A stretch of DNA of 13,847 nt from ZLKRG08 sp963977625. GTDB lineage: Bacteria; Actinomycetota; Actinomycetes; Nanopelagicales; Nanopelagicaceae. The notes beneath the pieces are model-generated. The model worked only from the letters and a program-made list of their open reading frames with translations, was not told the origin of the DNA and searched no databases. Positions 6,855-13,847 of the stretch are shown here, in pieces. Position 1 is the first letter of the stretch. Every line of letters starts with the position of its first letter. The stretch is taken from positions 1 to 13,847 of the forward strand of contig CAXBPX010000028.1 in NCBI GenBank assembly GCA_963977625.1, read 5' to 3'. The translations under genes were made by a program, and so were the position numbers.

Positions 6855-8026
6855 GCGCTAATTTCTACCTTTTCATAACCACGTAATACAAAAGTTGGAC
6901 GGCGCACTGGCTGGCTGGCAATCTGCATCTTTGGGAAAGCTTTGATTAATTTTGGTAAGGCAATTCCCATCTCTAATCTGGCAAGTGGGCCACCTAAACA
7001 GAAATGAATACCAGCGCCAAAACCAATATGTGGATTTGGATCTCGAGTGATATCCATTTGATCTGCGTTTGCAAAATGTTTTTCATCTCTATTGGCCGAA
7101 CCTAAAAGTGCGGCTATTTTCTCGCCTTGCTTTATCGCTACTCCGCCAACTTCAGTATCTGCAGTTGCAGTACGTTCGAATAGATGCAAAGGTGCATCAA
7201 AGCGTAAAAATTCTTCTACTGCAGTTGCAGCCAATTGATCGGGATTTTTGCGGAGCAGCTCTAGCTGATCAGGGCGTTCCAGAAGCGCAACTACTCCATT
7301 ACCAAAGCCATTTACGCTAGCTTCATGTCCAGCGTTAAGTAATAGCACGCAGGTCGCAATCAACTCTTGTGCATTTAATTTTTCGCCTTGCTCTTCGACT
7401 CTAACTAAATCAGTTATTAAGTCATTGCCTGGCTGCACTTTGCGTTCATCAGCTAGTTTCTGAACATAAGCAGCAAACTCTCCTGCTGCTTTTTTCGCAT
7501 TTGCCTGCGCTTCAGCGCTTGGATTTACTTCATACATTTTTACAATTGCTTGCGACCATGGGCGTAATAAATGTTCATCTGCTTCAGGAAAGCCAAGCAT
7601 TGCCACAATCACTTTTACAGGCAATGGCTCGGCAAAATCTGCAATCAGGTCCCAATTGCCATTCTTATCTTTAATTTGGACAATCAAGTCATCCACTATC
7701 TTATTTATGATATCTCTTTGGCTTTCAATAATATTTTTATTGAATGCCTTTGAAACTAATGATCTTAATCGAGTGTGCTTTGGCGGTTCTGAATCTAGTA
7801 TGGAATCTGCATGCAACCAATTAAAAGTTGACCATTCAGAATCTGGTTCTTTAGCTTTGAAAATTCGGCCAAGCGATTTATTTCTAAGGACTGCATTGGC
7901 ATCATCATAATTTGCCGCCAAAAACATATTGGTTTCTTCATGCCAAATAGGTTTGCCAGCACTTCTTAATTTAGCTAAATCTGGATATGGATTAACTAGA
8001 AAATCTTTCTGATTAAAGTTGATCAT
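6851..8026 (-). CDS. Cytochrome P450 (bacterial class I type)
   Basis: This is a soluble heme-thiolate monooxygenase of about 391 residues, the usual size for bacterial P450s. Motifs, numbered from the ATG at 8026: a C-helix segment SEPPKHTRLR (79-88), I-helix AGHEAS (232-237), K-helix EFLR (272-275, ExxR), and the heme loop FGAGIHFCLGG with Cys343 as iron ligand. The I-helix threonine that normally follows the acidic residue is Ala236. A TTG at 8038 would add four residues, but ATG 8026 has GGAG six bases upstream, so the shorter form is preferred. It overlaps the end of add by 14 bases and has no ferredoxin or reductase gene beside it. The substrate is unknown. Its place at the end of a nucleoside operon is unexpected and hints at, but does not prove, a linked role. 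Confidence 0.93.
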   Translation of the reverse strand: MINFNQKDFLVNPYPDLAKLRSAGKPIWHEETNMFLAANYDDANAVLRNKSLGRIFKAKEPDSEWSTFNWLHADSILDSEPPKHTRLRSLVSKAFNKNIIESQRDIINKIVDDLIVQIKDKNGNWDLIADFAEPLPVKVIVAMLGFPEADEHLLRPWSQAIVKMYEVNPSAEAQANAKKAAGEFAAYVQKLADERKVQPGNDLITDLVRVEEQGEKLNAQELIATCVLLLNAGHEASVNGFGNGVVALLERPDQLELLRKNPDQLAATAVEEFLRFDAPLHLFERTATADTEVGGVAIKQGEKIAALLGSANRDEKHFANADQMDITRDPNPHIGFGAGIHFCLGGPLARLEMGIALPKLIKAFPKMQIASQPVRRPTFVLRGYEKVEISA

Positions 8027-9020
8027 ATCCGGCTCCAATTTTCTTTAAATAAGAACTTTTATCTTGAATAAATGCCGCATTCATTGCATTTAATGTTAAC
8101 TCTCTAAATTCTGCTAATCCCCAACCAAACGCTTCATGGCATTCCTGAAATTCTTTACTCATGCTGGTATCGCTCATAAGTCGATTATCCGTGTTGATTC
8201 CCACATTAAAACCAAGTTCGAATAAGAGTTTGATTGGATGATAGGCATAGGCATCTGCAATTCCGGTTTGCAAATTAGAAGATGGCGCAACTTCTAAGTG
8301 AATCTGTTGATCCAATACTTGTCTAGCAATTCTTCCATCTGGCAAATCTTCGGTAATTCTGACGCCATGTCCGATGCGTTTGGCACCACAAGCATTTATA
8401 GCTAAATCAATCGATTCTGGCCCATCTGCTTCTCCTGCATGAATAGTGAATGGTATTTCGTGGCGCTTTAAGTAATCAAAAGTATCTTTCTGAAGTGTAG
8501 GTGCATAACCCTTTTCTGGACCCGCAATATCAAAACTAACTACCCCTTGATCACGATATTTCACTACCAATTCCGCTACTTCTTGGGATTTATCCAGTTG
8601 ACGCATGCCGCACAAAATCGTGCCAACTTTCAATCCGGTTACTGCTTCTCCTTGGCGATAACCTTCTAGCATCGCTTCTACAACTTGCGCCATCTGTAAA
8701 CCTTTTTTTGTGAAATGCTCTGGCGCAACTCGAATTTCTGCGTAAATTACGCCGTCATTTGCTAAATCAATAACCGCCTCTTTTGCAATTCGAACAATGT
8801 CCTGTTCGCGTTGCATCACTGCAATCGTGTGATTAAAAGTTTCTAAGTAAAGTTCGAGTGAACCAGAATCACATGCATCTTTAAACCAGAGCGCCAATTC
8901 AGAAGTTTTATTTGTAGGTAATCCTTGATAGCCGGTCTCGGCCGCGATTTCTATAATCGTTTCAGGTCTAAGTCCACCATCTAAGTGATCGTGCAGTAAA
9001 ACTTTAGGTAATTCTTTCAA
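8013..9020 (-). CDS. add: Adenosine deaminase
   Basis: This enzyme deaminates adenosine and deoxyadenosine to inosine and deoxyinosine. The 335-residue protein is a metal-dependent amidohydrolase barrel with HDHLDGG near the N-terminus (metal ligands His10 and His12), HAGEADGPESI (His194 ligand, Glu197 catalytic), GHGVRI (His218) and NTDNR with Asp278 as ligand. The last motif reads TDNR rather than the TDDP of E. coli; I believe this variant occurs in actinobacterial homologues. The start is TTG 9020, sharing a 4-base overlap (9017-9020) with the deoA stop, and GGAG at 9029-9032 lies 8 bases upstream. The frame upstream stays open only to a stop near 9057 and offers no better start. Its product inosine would need a purine nucleoside phosphorylase, which is not in the window. 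Confidence 0.95.
   Translation of the reverse strand: MKELPKVLLHDHLDGGLRPETIIEIAAETGYQGLPTNKTSELALWFKDACDSGSLELYLETFNHTIAVMQREQDIVRIAKEAVIDLANDGVIYAEIRVAPEHFTKKGLQMAQVVEAMLEGYRQGEAVTGLKVGTILCGMRQLDKSQEVAELVVKYRDQGVVSFDIAGPEKGYAPTLQKDTFDYLKRHEIPFTIHAGEADGPESIDLAINACGAKRIGHGVRITEDLPDGRIARQVLDQQIHLEVAPSSNLQTGIADAYAYHPIKLLFELGFNVGINTDNRLMSDTSMSKEFQECHEAFGWGLAEFRELTLNAMNAAFIQDKSSYLKKIGAGYDQL
8033..8038 (-). promoter_or_regulatory. Ribosome binding site for the P450 gene, inside add
   Basis: On the minus strand this reads TTGGAG, six bases before ATG 8026. It lies within the last codons of add, so translation of the P450 is probably coupled to add. It also argues against the TTG at 8038, which forms part of the site itself. 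Confidence 0.65.
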
Positions 9021-10297
9021 CCTATCCGCTCCAGGACTAATGGCAACCTTTGATAATTAGAATCATATTCAACTGCGCCATTTAAAGATTCTTCCGCGCG
9101 TGCAAAGAGTTCGGGTTTATCTGTATGCAAAGTAAAAATCGGTTGGCCTTTAGTAACTTGCGCGCCAGGCTTTGCATGAATCTCAATTCCGGCACCTAAT
9201 TGAAGTGCTTCACCTTGTTTTGCGCGTCCAGCACCAAGTCGCCAAGCGGCGACGCCAACTTTTAACGCATCCATTCTGGTTATAGTGCCACTTGATTCAG
9301 CATTTATAACTAATTTTTCTTTAGCAACTGGTAACGCGCCATCTGGGTTTCCATTTTGTGCGCTAATCATGCGCCGCCAATGATCCATCGCTTTGCCGTT
9401 CTTTAAATTATCTGCAGGATCTATTCCAGAAATCCCCGCTAATTCCAACATTTCCCGCGCTAAAAGCACCGTTAATTCCACAACATCAGCAGGGCCACCA
9501 CCTGCTAACACTTCAACTGATTCACGAACTTCGAGCGCATTTCCTGCAGTTAAACCAAGTGGTACATCCATCGCAGTTATCAATGCGCGAATATTTACGC
9601 CAGCGCTCTTACCAATTTCTACCATCACTGTTGCCAATTCACGTGCTTTAACTGGATCACTCATAAATGCACCACTTCCGGTTTTTACATCCAGAATTAG
9701 CGCACCGGTGCCTTCAGCTATTTTCTTACTCATGATTGATGAGGCAATTAATGGAATTGCTTCTACGGTTGCAGTCACATCTCGTAGTGCATAAAGTTTC
9801 TTATCGGCTGGAGCTAATCCTGAACCAGCTGCGCAAATTACGCCACCAGTATCTTGAATTACTTTAAGCATCTCTTCATTTGATAGCGCTGCTTTCCAAC
9901 CTGGAATAGATTCCAATTTATCTAAGGTGCCACCTGTATGACCAAGTCCGCGACCAGATAACTGCGGCACTGCCGCGCCACAAGATGCAACTAACGGAAC
10001 TAATGGCAAGGTAATTTTGTCGCCTACTCCACCGGTTGAATGTTTATCAACGGTTGGTCTATCGAGCATCGACCAATTCATTCTTTCGCCACTTCTGATC
10101 ATGGCATCAGTCCAACGTGAAATTTCGTGGCGTTGCATACCATTTAACAAAATGGCCATAGCTAAAGCTGACATTTGTTCGTCGGCAACTACACCTCTTG
10201 TATATGCATCGACGACCCAATCAATTTGATCATCATTTAAAACCTTATGATCGCGTTTTAAAGCAATGATTTCCGGAGCGGTATAACGTTCGGTCAT
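9017..10297 (-). CDS. deoA: Thymidine / pyrimidine-nucleoside phosphorylase
   Basis: This enzyme phosphorolyses thymidine, deoxyuridine or uridine to the free base and (deoxy)ribose-1-phosphate. The 426-residue protein has the three-part layout of the family: an N-terminal helical domain, an alpha/beta phosphate-binding domain with KHSTGGVGDK (85-94), SGRGLGHTGGTLDKLES (114-130) and KTGSGAFM, and a C-terminal PYNP domain with GAGIEIHAKPG and VTKGQPIF. Sequence inspection does not separate strict thymidine phosphorylase (DeoA) from the broader Pdp type. ATG 10297 overlaps the cdd stop (10294-10297), and the gene's own stop overlaps the add start. Its sugar-phosphate product feeds the mutase and DeoC encoded on the opposite strand. 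Confidence 0.95.
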   Translation of the reverse strand: MTERYTAPEIIALKRDHKVLNDDQIDWVVDAYTRGVVADEQMSALAMAILLNGMQRHEISRWTDAMIRSGERMNWSMLDRPTVDKHSTGGVGDKITLPLVPLVASCGAAVPQLSGRGLGHTGGTLDKLESIPGWKAALSNEEMLKVIQDTGGVICAAGSGLAPADKKLYALRDVTATVEAIPLIASSIMSKKIAEGTGALILDVKTGSGAFMSDPVKARELATVMVEIGKSAGVNIRALITAMDVPLGLTAGNALEVRESVEVLAGGGPADVVELTVLLAREMLELAGISGIDPADNLKNGKAMDHWRRMISAQNGNPDGALPVAKEKLVINAESSGTITRMDALKVGVAAWRLGAGRAKQGEALQLGAGIEIHAKPGAQVTKGQPIFTLHTDKPELFARAEESLNGAVEYDSNYQRLPLVLERIG

Positions 10298-10680
10298 TTC
10301 AAATCATCAGGACCGAAAGCCCAAGGCAACATCTCTGACATCTTCTGCGGACCTTCCGGAGTCATTAAAAGTGCATCTGCGCCACCATGTTCGAATAACA
10401 ATTGGCGACAACGGCCACAGGGCGCTAAAAATTTAGTATCTCCACCAACGCAGACAATCGCTATTAATTTGCCGCCACCGGTGGTAGCTAAATTTGAAAC
10501 TAAGCCACATTCTGCGCATAAACCCAGGCCATAAGAGGCATTTTCCACGTTGCAACCTTCAATGATTCGACCATCATTTACCAAAGCCGCGACACCCACA
10601 GGAAATTTTGAATACGGTGCGTAAGCTTTTTTCATTGCCGCAATTGCGCGCTGGTGAATTTCTTCCCAGTTAATTTCCAT
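10294..10680 (-). CDS. cdd: Cytidine deaminase, small tetrameric type
   Basis: This enzyme converts cytidine and deoxycytidine to uridine and deoxyuridine, which DeoA can then cleave. The 128-residue length is that of the homotetrameric class. Zinc-site motifs are visible: CAE at 55-57 (Cys55 ligand, Glu57 proton shuttle) within GLGLCAECGL, and PCGRC with Cys88 and Cys91. The substrate-binding segment CNVENASYG precedes the first motif. ATG 10680 shares one base with the permease stop (TAATG), and a GAGGTGG site (10690-10696) sits 9 bases upstream. Confidence 0.96.
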   Translation of the reverse strand: MEINWEEIHQRAIAAMKKAYAPYSKFPVGVAALVNDGRIIEGCNVENASYGLGLCAECGLVSNLATTGGGKLIAIVCVGGDTKFLAPCGRCRQLLFEHGGADALLMTPEGPQKMSEMLPWAFGPDDLK

Positions 10681-11921
10681 TATTTGCTGCCACCTCGGCG
10701 ATACGGAATTCCATCAGCCGCTGGCATACGCAATCTTTGGGTGCCAAGTCCAAGTACTAACAGCGTCACTAAATATGGAGTCATGGTTACGAACTGCCCT
10801 GGAAGTTCAGTAAATGTTAAATACAACCAGATTGCAAGCAGTGCCGTGGCTAGAGAGACAATTGAAGATCCAAATTTCTTTTTCTTGAAATTACTTATTG
10901 CCACTAAAAACATGGCTGCAGCAAGTAACATCAAAAGTGCATGAATTGCAGTGGCATCTCGTAATTGAAGCGCATCTGCGAAACCAAAAAGTCCTGCACC
11001 GGTCATTAATCCACCAGGTCTCCAGTTACCGAAAATTAAAGCAGCCAGTCCAATGTAACCACGCCCACCTGTTTGATTTTCTTGGTAATGATTAGCGGCA
11101 ACTATTGCTAAGAATGCACCGCCAAGTCCTGCAAAACCTCCAGAAATAATTACTCCGGCATATTTCATTTTGTACACATTAACTCCGAGAGATTCGGCAG
11201 CTGTTGGCGCTTCGCCAGCGCTACGAAGTCTTAACCCAAATGCCGTGTGCCAAAGAAACCAATATGAAAGTGGCACTAATGAAATAGCAATTAATGTTAC
11301 GTATGAGACTTCTCCAGTAAAGCCACGGAGTATTGAAAATATATCAGAGATAAAGAACCAATCTCTATTACCGATAGCGCCAAATAGATCTGGGCTCTGC
11401 CAACCAAAGTATGTGCCGCCGGAGAGAATTGGTAGGCCATTTGTTCCGATTGCTTCAATATCAGGAGATTGTGATGGCCCAACCCAAGTGCCATTCTTAT
11501 AAAGAATTGTTGAAATATAACGAACCAAACCAGCTGCGATGATATTAATCGCCACACCTGAGACCACATGATCCACACCAAAACCAACCGTTGCAATTGC
11601 ATGTAGCAACGCCCCAAGTGCGCCCATAAAAATTCCAGCTAGTAATCCTGCCCAAGGTCCATGTTTAGAGCCAATATATCCACCGCCCCATGCACCCATA
11701 ATCATCATGCCTTCTAGGCCGATATTTACCACACCGGAACGCTCTGAAAATAGTCCGCCAAGAGCCGCCATTGCAATTGGAACAGATAGCAAGAGTGCGG
11801 CAGATGCAGTTCCGGCGCTGGTTAAATCATTGGCGCCGGTAATTAATTTAATTGTAGATAATGCAAAAACAACTGCAAGCGCATAAATTGAAATGCGTTT
11901 TAATTTGCTTAAATTACGCAT
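10680..11921 (-). CDS. nupQ: Nucleoside ABC transporter permease (NupQ/YufQ-like)
   Basis: This is a 413-residue inner-membrane permease of the branched-chain amino acid/ribose/nucleoside BPD_transp_2 family. It is strongly hydrophobic, with a first membrane segment near residues 10-28 and several further helices. The family motif ERSGVVNIGLEGM (60-72) and DHVVSGVAINIIAAGL (117-132) mark the nucleoside branch. A loop at roughly 140-200 is long and polar, and the C-terminus is extended relative to B. subtilis NupQ, with two or three extra hydrophobic stretches (ALLMLLAAAMFLVAI, LATALLAIWLYLTF, TPYLVTLLVLGLG). It pairs with the upstream NupP permease, which it overlaps by 8 bases (11914-11921). 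Start ATG 11921 has AAAGGCGG upstream. Substrate assignment rests on family and on the co-encoded nucleoside enzymes. Confidence 0.88.
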   Translation of the reverse strand: MRNLSKLKRISIYALAVVFALSTIKLITGANDLTSAGTASAALLLSVPIAMAALGGLFSERSGVVNIGLEGMMIMGAWGGGYIGSKHGPWAGLLAGIFMGALGALLHAIATVGFGVDHVVSGVAINIIAAGLVRYISTILYKNGTWVGPSQSPDIEAIGTNGLPILSGGTYFGWQSPDLFGAIGNRDWFFISDIFSILRGFTGEVSYVTLIAISLVPLSYWFLWHTAFGLRLRSAGEAPTAAESLGVNVYKMKYAGVIISGGFAGLGGAFLAIVAANHYQENQTGGRGYIGLAALIFGNWRPGGLMTGAGLFGFADALQLRDATAIHALLMLLAAAMFLVAISNFKKKKFGSSIVSLATALLAIWLYLTFTELPGQFVTMTPYLVTLLVLGLGTQRLRMPAADGIPYRRGGSK

Positions 11922-13029
11922 TAATGGCCGCCTTTGCTAATTCATTTGAAACTATTTTGACGCGATACCTACTGACAACTTCAAAAGCGACCACCGAACT
12001 TAAGAGAATCGCACCTTGCATAATGAAATAAGTTTCTGGCGCGATATCAATTAATTCCAAAGATCTCGAAGAAACTTCTAAGAATGAAAAAAGCAAACTT
12101 GAGAAGGCCATTCCTATGGCACCATTTCTGCCTAAAAGCGCAACTGCGATGGCAGAGAAACCTAAGCCAGCACGGAAACCTAAATTGTAAGCATGAGTTT
12201 CAGCCAACACCGTTGGCAATCCAGATAAGCCTGCTACGGCACCAGAAGAAATCATGGCGACCACAATCATCTTCTTAGAATTAACACCGCTTACTCTCGC
12301 TGCAATTGGATTAATGCCGGATGCTCGAAGTTCAAAACCGAAGCGAGTGCGATTTACTACCCACCAGAAAGCAACTCCAATCACAATTGCCACTGCCAAC
12401 ATGCCATAAATGCCACGGCCTTGAGTAACGCTTTGATCCATATTTTTAGTAATAAACGAGAGGTTTGGCATTTGTCCAGAAGTTGGCAACTCCTTGGTCG
12501 CCAAATTATTGGAACCTTCGATCTTTACTGTGAAATGTTTGGATAAAAGGTATGCGCTTAGACCTCCGGCAATACTGTTGAGCATAATTGTGGAGATAAC
12601 TTCATTTATGCCGCGTTTTACCTTCAAAATACCTGCAATTGCTGCCCAAAGGCCTCCTACCGTCATCGCGATAATGAAGATTGCAAGCACATGCAGAATC
12701 GGCGGCAAAGTAAACATCGCACCTAAATACATTGAGAAGAGCGCTGCTAAACGTAGCTGTCCTTCCACACCAATATTAAATAGACCTGCGCGGAAAGTGA
12801 TCGCAATTGCGATAGCTGCGATGTAATAAGAAGTTGCCGAATTTAAAGCTTCGATAACCGAACTGGTGGTAGAACCAAATTGCCACATGGTTTGGAAGGC
12901 TTCAATTGGAGATTTCTTGGTAACTAGTAGCGCAATCGATGAGATTATGAATGAAACAATCGCCGCTGAAACTGGAGCCGCTAGCGCTAGACCGATTTTT
13001 TTAGGGCTTAATTTTTGAGAGAGATTCAC
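11914..13029 (-). CDS. nupP: Nucleoside ABC transporter permease (NupP/YufP-like)
   Basis: This is a 371-residue integral membrane subunit forming the translocation pore with NupQ. The first membrane segment is around residues 13-36, followed by further hydrophobic helices; the family motif AGLFNIGVEGQ (81-91) and KRGINEVISTIMLN (138-151) are clear. A polar, probably extracytoplasmic stretch lies around 165-200. Start GTG 13029 overlaps the ATPase stop (GTGA, 13026-13029) and is supported by an AGGAG site 7 bases upstream. Gene order ATPase-permease-permease matches the nupOPQ arrangement of B. subtilis. Uptake of nucleosides fits the deaminases and phosphorylase that follow in the same transcript direction. 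Confidence 0.9.
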   Translation of the reverse strand: MNLSQKLSPKKIGLALAAPVSAAIVSFIISSIALLVTKKSPIEAFQTMWQFGSTTSSVIEALNSATSYYIAAIAIAITFRAGLFNIGVEGQLRLAALFSMYLGAMFTLPPILHVLAIFIIAMTVGGLWAAIAGILKVKRGINEVISTIMLNSIAGGLSAYLLSKHFTVKIEGSNNLATKELPTSGQMPNLSFITKNMDQSVTQGRGIYGMLAVAIVIGVAFWWVVNRTRFGFELRASGINPIAARVSGVNSKKMIVVAMISSGAVAGLSGLPTVLAETHAYNLGFRAGLGFSAIAVALLGRNGAIGMAFSSLLFSFLEVSSRSLELIDIAPETYFIMQGAILLSSVVAFEVVSRYRVKIVSNELAKAAINA

Positions 13030-13847
13030 TTTTTAGCTCCTGTCATTGCAGCGCCAAGTGATTCCGGCGTGGTGTTCGCGGGATTCAATTCTGCGGTTAT
13101 CTCTCCGCGCAGCATTACTAACAATCGATCTGACATACCAATCAGCTCTTCTAAATCTGCAGAGATCAAAACAATTGCCATGCCTTTTTCACGCGCTTTG
13201 CGAAGTTCTTCCCAAATCGCACCTTGCGCGCCTACATCAACGCCACGAGTTGGATGCGAAGCCACTAATAATTTTGGTGCATGCACCATTTCTCGACCAA
13301 CAATAAATTTCTGTTGATTTCCACCAGATAGCGCAGTTGCTAGCGTATTTGGTCCCGGGGCGCGCACATCAAATTCCTGCATAATCAAGCGAGTATCTTC
13401 AATGGTGGCTCTTTTATTTAACACAAAGCCATTAAAAATCGGTTTCTTACGTTGGTAACCAAGAATTCGATTCTCCCATAATGGAGATCCCAACATCAGC
13501 GCTTGACGATGGCGATCTTCCGGGATGAATCCAATTCCTAAATCTCGCCGTTCTGCCACACTTAAATCATCAATTGAGGCGCTATCAAAATTAATGCGCC
13601 CTTCGTATTCAAGTAAACCTAAGATAGTTTCAGTTAATTCTGATTGACCATTGCCTTCAACGCCAGCAATTCCAATAACTTCGCCAGCATGAAGTTTGAA
13701 AGAAATGTTGGAAAGCAAATTTCGGGCACCGGATCTTCGCCCAACCAGTAGGACACGGGCGGCTGGTGTGAGTTCTGGGTGCGATCTGATTTTGGTCCCT
13801 ACCAGCTGAGACACGACACGCCTCTGTCTTGAGAATCCCCCAGAGAT
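13026..13847 (-). CDS. nupO: Nucleoside ABC transporter ATP-binding protein, C-terminal half (5' end outside window)
   Basis: This is the energy-coupling subunit of the nucleoside importer. The frame is open to the right edge, leaving 273 residues of a family that carries two tandem ABC domains in about 500 residues; only the second domain is present. Visible motifs are the degenerate Walker A GVEGNGQS (minus strand, about 13664-13641), IPEDRHRQALML, the signature LSGGNQQK, and KLLVASHPTRGVDVGA in the Walker B/D-loop region. The Walker A lacking the usual GKS/T lysine is normal for the second domain of RbsA/NupO-type ATPases. A GTG at 13814 could be mistaken for a start, but the frame continues upstream and the first ABC domain should follow outside. 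The solute-binding lipoprotein gene usually accompanies this gene and is probably further right. Confidence 0.92.
   Translation of the reverse strand: MSGGFSRQRRVVSQLVGTKIRSHPELTPAARVLLVGRRSGARNLLSNISFKLHAGEVIGIAGVEGNGQSELTETILGLLEYEGRINFDSASIDDLSVAERRDLGIGFIPEDRHRQALMLGSPLWENRILGYQRKKPIFNGFVLNKRATIEDTRLIMQEFDVRAPGPNTLATALSGGNQQKFIVGREMVHAPKLLVASHPTRGVDVGAQGAIWEELRKAREKGMAIVLISADLEELIGMSDRLLVMLRGEITAELNPANTTPESLGAAMTGAKK
13037..13041 (-). promoter_or_regulatory. Ribosome binding site fixing the GTG start of nupP
   Basis: The minus-strand sequence AGGAG lies 7 bases before GTG 13029, inside the last codons of the ATPase gene. It supports the GTG as the true start and indicates translational coupling. 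Confidence 0.75.

Noticed and set aside
7150..7235. Repeated ctgcagttgcag segments as a regulatory repeat or operator
   Set aside because: Only two short copies (near 7160 and 7220) fall in P450 coding sequence where they encode ordinary Thr/Ala-rich residues; no spacing or symmetry suggests a binding site.
9393..9794. 133-codon open frame antisense to deoA
   Set aside because: It is rich in Ser, Ala, Thr and Pro, as reverse-complement frames of real genes tend to be, and deoA is intact and conserved across it.
13026..13814. GTG at 13814 as the start of a single-domain ATPase
   Set aside because: The frame stays open to the window edge and the remaining domain has the degenerate Walker A typical of the second half of a tandem ABC protein.

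Overview
The window reads as a compact actinobacterial chromosome segment with AT-leaning codon use. Low G+C, almost no intergenic DNA, and a Maf gene followed by a biotin-carrying acyl-CoA carboxylase alpha subunit together suggest a streamlined freshwater actinobacterium of the acI / Nanopelagicales type. That placement is inference from gene order and composition. No rRNA, tRNA, mobile element, CRISPR array or prophage gene was seen. The only gene-free stretches are two 16-base gaps (2026-2041 and 3644-3659), so promoters and terminators for both gene blocks must lie outside the window or inside coding sequence.

Left block, plus strand (2-6854): the 3' half of maf, an AccA3-type biotin carboxylase/BCCP fusion, a PGM2-type phosphosugar mutase, deoxyribose-phosphate aldolase (deoC), a full aldehyde dehydrogenase, and a half-length ALDH-like protein without a catalytic domain. 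The last two look like a split version of the two-domain ALDH16 enzyme.

Right block, minus strand (13847 down to 6851): a truncated nucleoside ABC transporter ATPase (nupO), two permeases (nupP, nupQ), cytidine deaminase (cdd), pyrimidine-nucleoside phosphorylase (deoA), adenosine deaminase (add) and a cytochrome P450. Every junction in this run overlaps (4, 8, 1, 4, 4 and about 14 bases), so it reads as one tightly coupled operon. The two blocks converge, and their last genes overlap by 4 bases at the stop codons (6851-6854).

Together the genes describe scavenging of nucleosides as a carbon source. Nucleosides are imported by the Nup ABC system and deaminated by Cdd and Add. DeoA phosphorolyses the pyrimidine products. 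The mutase converts (deoxy)ribose-1-phosphate to the 5-phosphate, DeoC splits deoxyribose-5-phosphate to glyceraldehyde-3-phosphate and acetaldehyde, and the ALDH pair is well placed to oxidise the acetaldehyde. A purine nucleoside phosphorylase and the transporter's solute-binding lipoprotein are not in the window. The least expected items are the split ALDH16-like pair and the P450 fused by overlap to the end of the nucleoside operon. I did not find evidence for a wholly new defence or mobile system here.
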